Positions 1-9,514 of a stretch of DNA of 64,000 bases are shown here, piece by piece. This DNA is from Mesorhizobium mediterraneum (GTDB taxonomy: Bacteria; Pseudomonadota; Alphaproteobacteria; Rhizobiales; Rhizobiaceae): assembly GCF_002284565.1 (NCBI RefSeq), contig NZ_NPKI01000033.1, positions 156,098-220,097 of the forward strand. Direction: 5' to 3'. The notes under the pieces were generated by a model. It had not been told where the DNA came from. It was given only the letters and a program-made list of their open reading frames with translations, and made no database searches. Both the position numbers and the translations under genes were made by a program. Position 1 is the stretch's first letter; the number at the start of each line of letters is the position of its first letter.

Positions 1-2
1 CC

Positions 3-914
3 CGGCTCGGCGTCGGCCTGCAAGGCCTTTCCCTGTCGGAGGTCGCCTACCAGAACGCTGTGTCCTATGCCAAGGATCGCCTGCAGGGCCGCTCGCTGTC
101 CGGGCCGAAGGCGCCGGACAAGAAGGCCGATCCGATCATCGTCCATCCTGACATCCGCCGCAGCCTGATGACCATGAAAGCCTTCAACGAAGCCGGTCGC
201 GCGCTGGCGCTGTGGACGGCGATCAAGTCGGACATCGCCCACCGCTCCGACGACGACAAGGACCGCCAGGCTGCCGACGACTACACCGGCCTGATGACGC
301 CGGTGGTCAAGGGCGTGCTCACCGACAAGGGCTTCGACCACGCGGTGATGGCGCAGCAAGTGTTCGGCGGCCATGGCTATATCGAAGAGCACGGCATGAG
401 CCAGTTCGTGCGCGATGCCCGCATCGCCATGATTTACGAGGGCGCCAACGGCATCCAGGCGCTCGACCTCGTCGGCCGCAAGCTGGCCTTGAATGGCGGC
501 CGCGCGGTACAGGCCTTCTTCAAGGAGGTCGGCGAGTTCTGCGAGGAGAACCGCGCTGACGAGAAGATGGCGCCTTTCACCAAGGCGCTGAAGAAGGGCC
601 ACAACGATCTGCAGGCGGCGACGATGTGGCTGATGCAGAACGGCATGGCCAGGCCCGACAACGCCGGTGCCGCCTCGACCGACTACATGCATCTCTTCGG
701 CCTCGTGGCGCTGGGCTACATGTGGGCGCAGATGGCGAAGGCCGCCGGCGCGAAGCTGGCGAACGGCGCCAACGGTGCTTCGTCTTTCTACGACAGCAAG
801 CTGGTGACGGCGCGCTTCTTCATGGAGCGGATCATGCCGGAGACGTCGGCGCACCTCGCTCGCATCTCCAGCGGCGCCGAGACATTGATGGCACTGCCGG
901 CGGAAGCGTTCTAA
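3..914 (+). CDS. acyl-CoA dehydrogenase, C-terminal part (5' end outside window)
   Basis: This is the C-terminal half of a FAD-dependent acyl-CoA dehydrogenase of the large (about 590 aa) class; the reading frame is open from the first bases of the window. The segment GHGYIEEHGMSQFVRDARIAMIYEG is the typical C-terminal acyl-CoA dehydrogenase helix region with its flavin-contacting and catalytic-loop residues, and it is followed by the extra C-terminal domain found in large FadE/DmdC-type proteins. It is the first visible gene of a beta-oxidation operon, 54 bp upstream of a second, shorter acyl-CoA dehydrogenase. The acyl chain-length preference cannot be read from the sequence. An internal ATG near 60 is only an in-frame Met, not the gene start. 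Confidence 0.9.
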   Translation, partial: RLGVGLQGLSLSEVAYQNAVSYAKDRLQGRSLSGPKAPDKKADPIIVHPDIRRSLMTMKAFNEAGRALALWTAIKSDIAHRSDDDKDRQAADDYTGLMTPVVKGVLTDKGFDHAVMAQQVFGGHGYIEEHGMSQFVRDARIAMIYEGANGIQALDLVGRKLALNGGRAVQAFFKEVGEFCEENRADEKMAPFTKALKKGHNDLQAATMWLMQNGMARPDNAGAASTDYMHLFGLVALGYMWAQMAKAAGAKLANGANGASSFYDSKLVTARFFMERIMPETSAHLARISSGAETLMALPAEAF

Positions 915-968
915 GCTCGACAGCGTCGGCACAGCCGACCTTTAACCTGTCGATACGCGGAGGAAATC

Positions 969-2141
969 GTGGCGACAAATCCTGCCGAAATCCTCGGCCT
1001 CCCTAAACCCGCCTGGGCGGCGGATGAGGTCGGCATGCTCTACGACATGGCGCACCGTTTCATGTCGGAAGAGATCGCGCCGCGCTATGACGAGTTCGAG
1101 AAGAACGAGATGGTCGACCGCGAGTGCTGGCTGAAGGCAGGCGCGGCCGGTCTGCTCTGTGCCTCGATGCCGGAGGAATATAGCGGTTCGGGCGGGACAT
1201 TCGCGCATGAGAGCGCCATCATCGAGGCGATCGGCCATGTCGGCGTCGACGGTTTCGGCATCGGCCTGCACAATTCGATCGTCGCCCCTTACATCCTCCA
1301 CTACGGCTCGGAGGAGCAGAAGAAGAAGTGGCTGCCGAAACTGGCGACCGGCGAGTTGATCGGCGCCATCGCCATGACCGAGCCCGGCGCTGGCTCCGAC
1401 CTGCAAGGCGTCAAGACGCGTGCCGAGAAGGATGGCAACCATTACAAGGTCAACGGCTCGAAGACCTTCATCACCAATGGCCAGCTCGCCAACTTCATCA
1501 TCGTCGTCACCAAGACCGATCCGGAGAAGGGCGCCAAGGGCACTTCGCTGATCGTTGTCGAGACCGACGAGGTGGAAGGGTTCGAGCGCGGCCGCAACCT
1601 CGACAAGATCGGTTTGAAGGCCAACGACACGTCGGAACTGTTCTTCAACGATATGCGCGTGCCGACCTCCAATCTGCTCGGCCACGAGGAAGGCCAAGGC
1701 TTCGTCCAACTGATGCAGCAATTGCCGCAGGAGCGGCTGCAGATCGGCACCGGCGCCATCGCCATGGTCGAGCGGGCGCTGGCGCTGACAATCGACTACG
1801 TCAAGGAGCGCAAGGCCTTCGGCAAGGCGATCATCGATTTCCAGAACACCCAGTTCAAGCTGGCCGAACTGAAGACCGAGGCGACCATCGGCCGCGTCTT
1901 CTACAATGACTGCGTCGCTCGCCACATCAATGGCGGCCTCGACCCGGTGACGGCCTCAATGGCCAAATACTGGCTGTCCGACTTGCAAGGAAAAGTCGTC
2001 GACGAATGCCTTCAATTGCATGGCGGCTATGGCTACATGAACGAATACCCGATCGCCCGCATGTTCCGCGACGCCCGCGTTCAGCGCATCTACGGCGGCA
2101 CCAACGAGATCATGAAATTGCTGATCGGGCGCTCTCTCTGA
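969..2141 (+). CDS. acyl-CoA dehydrogenase (FadE-like, 390 aa)
   Basis: This is a full-length acyl-CoA dehydrogenase catalysing the first, FAD-dependent 2,3-desaturation of acyl-CoA. It starts at a GTG preceded by GGAGG. Typical motifs are visible in order: the middle beta domain with IAMTEPGAGSD and NGSKTFITNG, then the C-terminal four-helix region with RKAFGKAI, QLHGGYGYMNEYPIAR and the final RIYGGTNEIMK signature. Length and motifs match the short/medium/long-chain family, and close relatives include isovaleryl- and long-chain enzymes, so substrate is unresolved. It lies between another dehydrogenase and thiolase in one operon, which supports a role in fatty acid or branched-chain degradation. 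Confidence 0.93.
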   Translation: MATNPAEILGLPKPAWAADEVGMLYDMAHRFMSEEIAPRYDEFEKNEMVDRECWLKAGAAGLLCASMPEEYSGSGGTFAHESAIIEAIGHVGVDGFGIGLHNSIVAPYILHYGSEEQKKKWLPKLATGELIGAIAMTEPGAGSDLQGVKTRAEKDGNHYKVNGSKTFITNGQLANFIIVVTKTDPEKGAKGTSLIVVETDEVEGFERGRNLDKIGLKANDTSELFFNDMRVPTSNLLGHEEGQGFVQLMQQLPQERLQIGTGAIAMVERALALTIDYVKERKAFGKAIIDFQNTQFKLAELKTEATIGRVFYNDCVARHINGGLDPVTASMAKYWLSDLQGKVVDECLQLHGGYGYMNEYPIARMFRDARVQRIYGGTNEIMKLLIGRSL

Positions 2142-2173
2142 GCGACTTTTCAGCAAACCCAAGGAGCAGGAAA

Positions 2174-3382
2174 ATGGCCGAAGCTTATGTCTATGACGCC
2201 GTGCGCACGCCGCGCGGCAGGGGCAAGAAGGATGGCTCGCTGCACGAAGTGCCGGCGGTGCGGCTCGGCGCCAAGGTGCTTGAGGCGATCCGTGACCGCA
2301 ATGGACTGGACACCGGCACCGTCGACGACATCATCTTCGGCTGCGTCGATCCGGTCGGCGAGGCGGGTTCTGTCATTCCGCGTGCCGCAGCCTTCGAAGC
2401 CGGCTATGCGACCACGGCGCCCGGCATGCAGATCTCGCGCTTCTGCGCCTCGGGCCTGGACGCCATCAACTTCGGCGCTGCCAAGATCGCACAAGGCGCC
2501 GATGAGATCGTCATCGCCGGCGGCGTCGAATCGATGTCGCGCGTCGGCATGGGCGCATCCGGCGGCGCCTGGTTCATGGACCCTTCGGTTGGCCTGCCGG
2601 GCTGGTTCGTTCCGCAAGGCATCTCGGCCGATCTGATCGCCACCAAATACGGCTTTTCGCGTGATGACGTCGACGCCTATGCGGTCGAGAGCCAGAAGCG
2701 TGCCGCCAAAGCCTGGGGCGAAGGCCGCTTCAAGAATTCGGTGATCTCGATCAAAGACCAGAACGGGCTGACCATCCTCGACCATGACGAGCATATGCGG
2801 CCTTCGACCGACATGCTGTCGCTGGCGGCACTCAACCCGTCCTTCGTCATGCCCGGCGAAATGGGCGGCTTCGATGCCGTCGCGGTGCAGAAGCATCCCG
2901 AGGTGGAAGAGGTCAACCACGTCCACCACGCCGGCAATTCGTCCGGCATCGTCGACGGCGCGGCGGCCGTTCTGCTCGGCTCGAAGAAGGCCGGAAAGAC
3001 GCTCGGCCTGAAGCCGCGCGCACGCATCCGTGCATTCGCCAATATCGGCTCGGAACCGGTGCTGATGCTGACCGGTCCGGTCGACGTGACCGAAAAGCTG
3101 CTGAAGCGCGCCAAAATGAAGCTGTCGGACATCGATCTGTTCGAGCTTAACGAGGCTTTCGCCTCGGTGGTGCTGCGCTACATGCAGGCATTCGACATTT
3201 CGCACGACAGGATCAACGTCAATGGCGGCGCCATCGCCATGGGCCATCCGCTCGGCGCCACAGGCGCGATGATCCTCGGCACCGTACTGGACGAACTGGA
3301 GCGCCGGAACCTGAACACCGCGCTGGTGACGCTTTGCATCGGCGCAGGCATGGGCACCGCAACGATCATCGAACGCGTCTGA
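2174..3382 (+). CDS. fadA: acetyl-CoA C-acyltransferase (thiolase, FadA-like)
   Basis: This 402-aa thiolase catalyses the thiolytic release of acetyl-CoA at the end of each beta-oxidation round. The nucleophilic Cys is in SRFCASGLDA (about C91), the catalytic His in AMGHPLGATGA (about H358) and the second Cys in TLCIGAGMG (about C388). The final motif reads CIGAGMG instead of the common CIGGGQG. The start chosen is the ATG after AAGGAGCAGG; an in-frame Met at 2006 lies inside the upstream gene and is rejected. It sits 12 bp before the multifunctional hydratase/dehydrogenase gene, which is the usual FadA-FadB partnership. Confidence 0.93.
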   Translation: MAEAYVYDAVRTPRGRGKKDGSLHEVPAVRLGAKVLEAIRDRNGLDTGTVDDIIFGCVDPVGEAGSVIPRAAAFEAGYATTAPGMQISRFCASGLDAINFGAAKIAQGADEIVIAGGVESMSRVGMGASGGAWFMDPSVGLPGWFVPQGISADLIATKYGFSRDDVDAYAVESQKRAAKAWGEGRFKNSVISIKDQNGLTILDHDEHMRPSTDMLSLAALNPSFVMPGEMGGFDAVAVQKHPEVEEVNHVHHAGNSSGIVDGAAAVLLGSKKAGKTLGLKPRARIRAFANIGSEPVLMLTGPVDVTEKLLKRAKMKLSDIDLFELNEAFASVVLRYMQAFDISHDRINVNGGAIAMGHPLGATGAMILGTVLDELERRNLNTALVTLCIGAGMGTATIIERV

Positions 3383-3394
3383 CGGGAGAGACCG

Positions 3395-5614
3395 ATGAGC
3401 TACACCAATTTCACCCTCGACATCGACGCAGACGGCATCGTGCTGATCACCTGGGATATGCCCGACCGCTCAATGAACGTCTTCACCGAAGAGGCGATGC
3501 TGGAACTGAACGCCATCGTCGACAAGGTGGCGAGCGATGCGGCGATAAAGGGGGCGGTCATCACCTCCGGCAAAGACACGTTTTCCGGCGGCGCCGATAT
3601 CACCATGCTGCAGAAGATGCTGACGACCTTCGCCGCCGAAAAGGGCAAGGACGTCGAAAAGGCGACCAAGGCGCTGTTCGACAATGCCGGCTACATGACC
3701 GGCCTGTTCCGCAAGCTGGAGACTTCGGGCAAGCCGTGGGTTTCGGCGATCAACGGCACCTGCATGGGCGGCGCATTCGAATTGTCTCTCGCTTGCCATG
3801 GCCGTGTCGCGGCCGATTCCGACAAGGTGAGGATGGCGCTCCCCGAAGTGAAGATCGGCATCTTCCCGGGTGCCGGCGGCACCCAGCGCGTGCCGCGGCT
3901 GACCGACCAGCAGCAGGCGCTGCAGATGCTCACTTCCGGCCAGACGCTGTCGCCGCAGAAGGCCAAGTCGATGGGGCTGATCCACGAGATCGCCGAGCCG
4001 CAAAAGCTGGTTGAGACCGCCAAGGCCATGATCAAAAATGGCTTGAAGCCGGTGGCGCCGTGGGACGAGAAGGGCTTCAAGCTGCCCGGCGGCCCGATCT
4101 ATTCGGTGGCCGGCGCCAATCTGTGGCCGCCGGCAATCGCCATCTTGCGTCGCGAGACCTATGGCAATTATCCTGCCGCCGCGGCCATTCTGAAATGTGT
4201 CTATGAAGGCCTGCTGGTGCCGTTCGACACCGCCTTGCGCATCGAGCAGCGCTATTTCACCGAGATCATGCAGACTAAGGAAGCTGCGGCGATGATCCGC
4301 TCGCTGTTCGTCTCGCTGCAGGAGCTGAACAAGGGTGCCCGCCGCCCGGCCGGTGTGCCGGAAACCAAATTCAAGAAGATCGGCGTGCTCGGCGCTGGTT
4401 TCATGGGCGCCGGCATCGCCTATGTCACCGCCAAGGCCGGCATTCCGGTGGTGCTGCTCGACCGCGACATGGAAGCGGCCGCCAAGGGCAAGGCGCATTC
4501 AGACAGCCTGATCTCGGATCAGGTCAGGAAGGGCCGCGCCAAGCCAGAGGACAAGGACAAACTGCTGTCGCTGATCACGCCGACGGCGGATTATGCCGAC
4601 CTCGCCGGCTGCGATCTGATCGTGGAAGCGGTGTTCGAGGATTCGGGCGTCAAGAAGGACGCCACCGAAAAGGCGGAGGCCGTGCTGAAGCCGTCGGCGG
4701 TCTTCGCGTCGAATACGTCCACCATCCCGATCACCTCGCTGGCGAAGAATTCGGCGCGGCCGAAGAATTTCATCGGCATCCATTTCTTCTCGCCGGTCGA
4801 CAAGATGATGCTGGTCGAGATCATTTTGGGCAAGAAGACAGGCGACAAGGCGCTGGCCACCGCGATCGACTTCGTCCGCGCCATCAAGAAGACGCCGATC
4901 GTCGTCAACGACACGCGCGGCTTCTTCGTCAACCGCTGTGTGCTGCGCTACATGTCGGAAGCCTACAAGATGCTGATCGAGGGCGTTCCGGCGCCGATGA
5001 TCGAGAATGCGGCAAAGGCGGCCGGCATGCCGGTCGGCCCCTTGGCGCTCACGGACGAAACGGCGATCGATCTCGCGCAGAAGATCATGAAGCAGACCAT
5101 GCGCGATCTCGGCGAAAAGGCGGTCGATCCGAAGCAGATGGCGCTGATCAACACGCTGGTCGATACGCATGGCCGCTTCGGCCGCAAGAACGGCAAGGGT
5201 TTTTACGACTATCCGCAAAAGCCTGCCAAGAAAAAGCTGTGGCCGGGCCTGAAGGATCTCTATCCGCAGCTGGCGCCCGAAAAGGTCGACTATGAGGAAC
5301 TGAAGCAACGGCTCCTGGTCACCATCGCGCTGGAGGCGGCGCGAGTGATGGAGGAGGGCATCGTCACCGATCCGCGCGAAGCCGATGTCGGCTCGATCCT
5401 CGCCTTCGGCTTCGCGCCCTTTACCGGCGGCGTGCTGTCCTACATCGACGGCGTCGGCGCCAAGAAGTTCGTCAAGATCGCCAAGGGCCTGCAGAAGAAG
5501 TACGGCGCCGAGTTCAAGGCGCCCAAGCTCCTGCTCGACATGGCGGAGAAGGGCGAGACCTTCTACCAGCGCTTCGATCCCTACGCGAAAGGCGAGGTGA
5601 AGAAGGCAGCCTGA
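3395..5614 (+). CDS. fadB: multifunctional enoyl-CoA hydratase / 3-hydroxyacyl-CoA dehydrogenase
   Basis: This 739-aa protein is the alpha-subunit type trifunctional enzyme. The N-terminal crotonase domain has the oxyanion-hole motif SGGADI and both hydratase glutamates (GGAFELSLACH and LPEVKIGIFPGAGGTQR). The central NAD-binding domain begins with GVLGAGFMGAGIAY, and the catalytic His of the dehydrogenase is in GIHFFSPVDKM. Two C-terminal 3HCDH domains follow. It performs hydration and NAD-dependent oxidation between the upstream dehydrogenases and thiolase. It ends the operon; the next gene is 82 bp away and unrelated in function. Confidence 0.95.
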   Translation: MSYTNFTLDIDADGIVLITWDMPDRSMNVFTEEAMLELNAIVDKVASDAAIKGAVITSGKDTFSGGADITMLQKMLTTFAAEKGKDVEKATKALFDNAGYMTGLFRKLETSGKPWVSAINGTCMGGAFELSLACHGRVAADSDKVRMALPEVKIGIFPGAGGTQRVPRLTDQQQALQMLTSGQTLSPQKAKSMGLIHEIAEPQKLVETAKAMIKNGLKPVAPWDEKGFKLPGGPIYSVAGANLWPPAIAILRRETYGNYPAAAAILKCVYEGLLVPFDTALRIEQRYFTEIMQTKEAAAMIRSLFVSLQELNKGARRPAGVPETKFKKIGVLGAGFMGAGIAYVTAKAGIPVVLLDRDMEAAAKGKAHSDSLISDQVRKGRAKPEDKDKLLSLITPTADYADLAGCDLIVEAVFEDSGVKKDATEKAEAVLKPSAVFASNTSTIPITSLAKNSARPKNFIGIHFFSPVDKMMLVEIILGKKTGDKALATAIDFVRAIKKTPIVVNDTRGFFVNRCVLRYMSEAYKMLIEGVPAPMIENAAKAAGMPVGPLALTDETAIDLAQKIMKQTMRDLGEKAVDPKQMALINTLVDTHGRFGRKNGKGFYDYPQKPAKKKLWPGLKDLYPQLAPEKVDYEELKQRLLVTIALEAARVMEEGIVTDPREADVGSILAFGFAPFTGGVLSYIDGVGAKKFVKIAKGLQKKYGAEFKAPKLLLDMAEKGETFYQRFDPYAKGEVKKAA

Positions 5615-5696
5615 TGCCGCCTTCGGTGGTGGACAAAATCACGGCCACCGGTTAGAACGAGGAAGGTATTTTTTCCTGTTCTGAAGGAGAGCAAAA

Positions 5697-6347
5697 GTGC
5701 TCTCGCATGATCGCGTATGGGCCGCCATCGACGCTCTCGCCGAGCGCTATTCGCTTTCGGCCTCGGGGCTGGCGAAGCGTGCGGGCCTCGATTCGACCGC
5801 CTTCAACAAGTCGAAGCGGCTGTCCTCGGACGGGCGGCCGCGCTGGCCGTCGACCGAATCGCTGGCCAAGATCATCGAGGCGACGGGCGCCTCGCTCGAC
5901 GAATTTACGGGACTGGTCGAAGGCCGGGGCAAGCCCGGCCCCGGATCCCTGCCCGCGCAGAGGTCTTCCGTGCCGCTGCTTGGCTTCGCTCAGGCCGGCG
6001 CCGGCGGCTTCTTCGACGATGCCGGCTTTCCGGCGGGGCAGGGCTGGGACCTGATCGAGCTTCCGGCACAGGCGACCGAAACCTCCTATGCGCTGCAGGT
6101 CCAGGGCGATTCCATGCTGCCGCTCTACCGCAACGGCGACGTGCTGATCGTCGAGCCGGGCGCTGCCACCCGCAAGGGCGATCGGGTTGTCGTCAAGACC
6201 AATGCCGGCGAGGTGATGGCCAAGGTGCTGGACCGTCAGACGGCGAAGTCGATCATGCTGGTCTCGCTCAATCCCGATCACCCGGACCGCGACATTCCTA
6301 TGCGCGATGTCGAATGGGTGGCGCGGATTGTCTGGGCAAGCCAGTAA
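5697..6347 (+). CDS. S24 family (LexA/CI-like) HTH regulator with self-cleavage domain
   Basis: This 216-aa protein starts at a GTG with a strong AAGGAGAG ribosome site. Residues about 5-75 form an N-terminal HTH-like region and residues about 90-215 a peptidase S24 domain. The catalytic Ser is in QGDSMLPLYRNGD (S139) and the Lys in VMAKVL (K176). An Ala-Gly pair (A100-G101) lies about 39 residues before the Ser, the spacing seen at LexA and lambda CI cleavage sites. It therefore could be an autocleaving repressor, or like many rhizobial homologues a non-SOS regulator. Its targets are unknown. It overlaps no neighbour and sits just before the SNase-like gene. Confidence 0.85.
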   Translation: MLSHDRVWAAIDALAERYSLSASGLAKRAGLDSTAFNKSKRLSSDGRPRWPSTESLAKIIEATGASLDEFTGLVEGRGKPGPGSLPAQRSSVPLLGFAQAGAGGFFDDAGFPAGQGWDLIELPAQATETSYALQVQGDSMLPLYRNGDVLIVEPGAATRKGDRVVVKTNAGEVMAKVLDRQTAKSIMLVSLNPDHPDRDIPMRDVEWVARIVWASQ

Positions 6348-6357
6348 GGGGCCGCCG

Positions 6358-7218
6358 GTGCGTCCGCTTCATGCAGCCGCTGCGGTGTTGACGATTTTGG
6401 TGACAGGGGCCGCGATCGTCGCCGGCGGCCGCGCCGTGCAGCATGACGAAAGCGTCCGTGTCGCAGCTCGGGCGCAGGCCGGCATGGCGGCGCAATCCGA
6501 GGCGCCTGCTACATCAGCGATTCCCCGACCCAAGATGGTAAGGCCGGAGGTCCATTCCAGGGCCATCGATCCCGAGGTCATCGCGCCGCCGCAACTTCAG
6601 TCCGAAGAGCTTGAACGGGTCGAGCCACGCGCGCCGTTGAGCGAGCTGGCGCTGGCCGGACCGCCCAAGCCGCCCAAAACGAAAATGCCCGACGACTGGA
6701 ACGGGACAAAGCTGTTCCAGCCGGTTGCATCGGCCGCAGGAGTGATCGAGGCCAAGGGCTACTCGGTCGCGATTTCCGGTATCGACATCGTCAGGCAGGA
6801 CGAAACTTGCACCGACGGCGGCAAGCCCTGGACGTGCGGCACCCGGGCGCGAACGGCGTTCCGTGCTTTCCTGCGCGGCCGGGCGGTGGTCTGCACGGTG
6901 CCGCCCGAGGGCGGCCGCGACCTGGTCGCCGCCGAATGCCGCGTCGGCAACCAGGATGTCGGCCAGTGGTTGATCGAAAACGGCTGGGCACGCGCCACCA
7001 AGAACGGCCCTTACGCCGAGGCCGGCGACAAGGCGCGTACGGCGAGAAAGGGCATTTTCGGGCCGGCGCCCAGTCTCTCCGGCCTGCCTCCGGCACCAGC
7101 CCCTGTCGCTGCCGCATCGCAACCGACGCAGCCGATTCTCGATCCGTCGGCGACGGCTACGCCGCCAACCGAGACGACGGCTACGCCACCAGCTGACCAG
7201 CCAACGCCTTCTGAATGA
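6358..7218 (+). CDS. thermonuclease (SNase-like) family protein, membrane anchored
   Basis: An N-terminal hydrophobic stretch (about residues 5-22, AAAAVLTILVTGAAIVAGG) suggests a signal anchor. It is followed by a Pro/charged linker and an SNase-like OB-fold region with CGTRARTAFRAFLRGR, DLVAAECRVG and WLIENGWARA. The tail is Pro/Thr-rich with a short repeat (GACGGCTACGCC at 7152 and 7176). The GTG at 6358 with AAGGGG upstream is preferred over an in-frame ATG at 6307 inside the preceding gene. The first catalytic Arg of staphylococcal nuclease is not obvious, so activity is doubtful. The 3' end overlaps the convergent lysyl-tRNA synthetase gene by 38 bp. Confidence 0.75.
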   Translation: MRPLHAAAAVLTILVTGAAIVAGGRAVQHDESVRVAARAQAGMAAQSEAPATSAIPRPKMVRPEVHSRAIDPEVIAPPQLQSEELERVEPRAPLSELALAGPPKPPKTKMPDDWNGTKLFQPVASAAGVIEAKGYSVAISGIDIVRQDETCTDGGKPWTCGTRARTAFRAFLRGRAVVCTVPPEGGRDLVAAECRVGNQDVGQWLIENGWARATKNGPYAEAGDKARTARKGIFGPAPSLSGLPPAPAPVAAASQPTQPILDPSATATPPTETTATPPADQPTPSE

Positions 7219-8830
7219 GCGCGCGGGTCTCTGCGATGCCATAGAGCGCGGCGAACGAACCGAAGCGCGGGCCGCGCTCCTGTCCGATCAGCACCTGGTA
7301 GATCATCTGGAAGAAGGCGACGGAGACGCCCGGCCCGCCTTCCGGACTCTGCTTCGAATGGTCCTGATAGCGCTCGACCTTGCGCGCGACGTTGAGGGCG
7401 GCATTCTGGATCACCTCGCCATCGGCGTCTGGCGGCAACGCGGCGAGCGCTTCGGAGAGTTTCGTCAGCGCCTCGCGCTCGACCCCGTCGGCGGCCCGGT
7501 ACACCTTGGCCGGCTTCACGAAATCGTCGAAATAGCGGATCGCATATTCAGCCAGCCGGTCGAGCTCGGGATGGGTCGTTGGCGTCACACCCGATGTGTG
7601 GCGCGAAATGAATCCCCACAGCACGTCCCTGTTCTGGGCGTTCGAGGCGCTGACCAGATTCAGCAGCAACGCGAACGACACCGGCAGGTCGACGACAGGC
7701 GGGTTACCGTCATGCATATGCCAGACGGGATTTCCCAGCCGCTCCTTCCACTCCTGCCGGCGATAGGCGGACAGAAAGGCGTAATACTCGTCCACCGCCT
7801 TCGGAATGACGTCGAAATAGAGTTTCTTGGCCTGCCGCGGCCGCTGGTACATGTACAGCCCGAGGCTTTCGGTCGGTGCATAGGTCAGCCATTCGTCTAT
7901 GGTCAGTCCGTTGCCCTTCGACTTTGAAATTTTCTGGCCGTTCTCGTCCAGGAACAGTTCATAGACGAAATGCTCCGGCGCCCGCCCACCTAGGATGTTG
8001 CAGATACGGTCGTAGATCACCGCATTCGTCTGGTGGTCCTTGCCGAACATTTCGAAATCGACGCCGAGCGCCGCCCAACGCATGCCGAAATCGGGCTTCC
8101 ATTGCAGCTTCACCTTGCCGCCAGTTATGGGAAGTGTTGTCTCGGTGCCGTCATCGTCGAAGGTGATGGTGCCGGCCTTGGCGTCGACATGCTTCATGGG
8201 AACGTAAAGCACGCGGCCGCTCTTGGGGGAAATCGGCAAGAACGGACTGTAGGTCGCCTGGCGCTCTTCGCCGAGCGTCGGCAGCATCACGTCCATAATT
8301 TTGTCAAAACGTTCGGCAGCGCGCAGCAGAACTTCGTCGAAACGGCCAGCCTTGTAGTATTCCGTCGCGCTGGCGAACTCGTAGTCGAAGCCGAACGTGT
8401 CCAGGAAGCGGCAAAGCATTGCGTTGTTGTGGTCTGCGAAGCTCGCATAGTCGCCGCCGAAAGGATTGGGGACGGACGACAGCGGCTTGTGCAGGTGCGG
8501 CTCGAGTGCGGCGCGATCCGGGACGTTGTCCGGAATCTTGCGCATACCGTCCATGTCGTCGGAAAAGCACAAGATCTTGGTCTTGACCGTGTCTCCGGTA
8601 AGCACACGGAAAGCGTGGCGCACCATCGAGGTGCGTGCGACCTCGCCGAAAGTACCGATGTGGGGCAGCCCCGACGGACCGTAGCCGGTCTCAAACAGGA
8701 CGGTCTCGGGAAAGTCAGTGCCTTTGTAGCGCTCGACGATCTTCCTGGCTTCCTCGAACGGCCAGGCCTTGCTTTCACCCGCCGCCGCAAGCACCTCGGG
8801 ATTGAGATCGATGATGTTTGATCCCGCCAT
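7181..8830 (-). CDS. lysK: lysyl-tRNA synthetase, class I
   Basis: This is a class I (archaeal-type) lysyl-tRNA synthetase, which charges tRNA-Lys; many alphaproteobacteria use it in place of the class II LysS. The HIGH motif is in PSGLPHIGTFGE and the KMSKS motif in KISKSKGNG. The ATG at 8830 gives 549 aa; an in-frame ATG at 8860 (559 aa) is also possible, and neither has a strong ribosome-binding site. The gene is monocistronic, convergent with the SNase-like gene and divergent from the TerB-like gene. Confidence 0.93.
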   Translation of the reverse strand: MAGSNIIDLNPEVLAAAGESKAWPFEEARKIVERYKGTDFPETVLFETGYGPSGLPHIGTFGEVARTSMVRHAFRVLTGDTVKTKILCFSDDMDGMRKIPDNVPDRAALEPHLHKPLSSVPNPFGGDYASFADHNNAMLCRFLDTFGFDYEFASATEYYKAGRFDEVLLRAAERFDKIMDVMLPTLGEERQATYSPFLPISPKSGRVLYVPMKHVDAKAGTITFDDDGTETTLPITGGKVKLQWKPDFGMRWAALGVDFEMFGKDHQTNAVIYDRICNILGGRAPEHFVYELFLDENGQKISKSKGNGLTIDEWLTYAPTESLGLYMYQRPRQAKKLYFDVIPKAVDEYYAFLSAYRRQEWKERLGNPVWHMHDGNPPVVDLPVSFALLLNLVSASNAQNRDVLWGFISRHTSGVTPTTHPELDRLAEYAIRYFDDFVKPAKVYRAADGVEREALTKLSEALAALPPDADGEVIQNAALNVARKVERYQDHSKQSPEGGPGVSVAFFQMIYQVLIGQERGPRFGSFAALYGIAETRALIQKALAGQLVA

Positions 8831-9000
8831 GTCACTGTTTTCCAAATCATTCGCCGGCATCGCCGCAGAAGGGGGCCGGAAGAGGTTTTTTCAACCGGTC
8901 TCTAGGCGTGCCTGCCGTGGGCGTCAACGATCGCGGCTCTTTTTCCTTGCGGCGTTGGTGCCTCGTTCCTAACTTCGGAGCCCGTTCGAGGAGTTTTCAA

Positions 9001-9411
9001 ATGTCGTTGCCGCCGCATGAAGCCCTGATCTATCTGATGGTTATCACCTCCGCGTCCGATCGCGACATGACCGATGTCGAATTGGCGCGGATTGGCGACG
9101 TCGTCCGCTCGTGGCCGGTGTTCGAGGATTTCGACCACGACCGAGTCGTTGGCGTCGCCCAGGATTGCCAGCAGATGCTGCATGAAAAGGACGGGCTGGA
9201 AGGCGTCCTCGCGCGCGTCGCCGAGTCGCTGCCTGAGCGGCTCCACGATACCGCCTATGCCGCCGCTTTCGAGGTCGCGGCCGTCGATCTCGAAATGCGG
9301 ATGGAAGAGGTGCGGGTGCTGCAGCTCATCCGCCGCCAGCTCGATCTCGATACGCTGACCGTCGCCGCGATCGCCCGTGCCGCCAAGGCCCGCCTTCGCA
9401 CGCTGACCTGA
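9001..9411 (+). CDS. TerB family protein (tellurite-resistance-like domain)
   Basis: This 136-aa all-helical acidic protein has the TerB-type layout: EALIYLMVITSASDRDMTDVE, then an acidic middle, then VAAVDLEMRMEEVRVLQLIRR. The TerB fold binds metal through paired Asp/Glu residues, and SASDRDMTDVE supplies the first acidic cluster. Its start is the ATG after CGAGGAG. Stand-alone TerB proteins are common in rhizobia and their function is not established; tellurite resistance should not be assumed. A tandem repeat lies between it and the convergent gene. Confidence 0.75.
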   Translation: MSLPPHEALIYLMVITSASDRDMTDVELARIGDVVRSWPVFEDFDHDRVVGVAQDCQQMLHEKDGLEGVLARVAESLPERLHDTAYAAAFEVAAVDLEMRMEEVRVLQLIRRQLDLDTLTVAAIARAAKARLRTLT

Positions 9412-9446
9412 TCCAGGCACTGAAGGGTCAAAAGATGCTGATCGGA

Positions 9447-9514
9447 CCGGATCAGAAAAAGCCGGGCCGGATCAGAAAAAACTGACCGGGCCGGATCAGA
9501 AAAAACTGACCGGG
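9447..9514. repeat. 24-bp tandem repeat, about 2.8 copies, spanning a stop codon
   Basis: Units read CCGGATCAGAAAAA followed by CTGACCGGG, with a shorter variant first (9447-9466) and two full copies (9467-9490 and 9491-9514). The last copy contains the stop codon and the last residues (FPVSFF) of the minus-strand solute-binding protein gene. The array therefore looks like a tandem duplication of that gene's 3' end into the spacer. Confidence 0.85.

Noticed and set aside
9001..9411. Tellurite resistance operon
   Set aside because: A lone TerB-like gene without other ter genes does not support it.
9412..9514. CRISPR-like array
   Set aside because: The repeats are contiguous without spacers.
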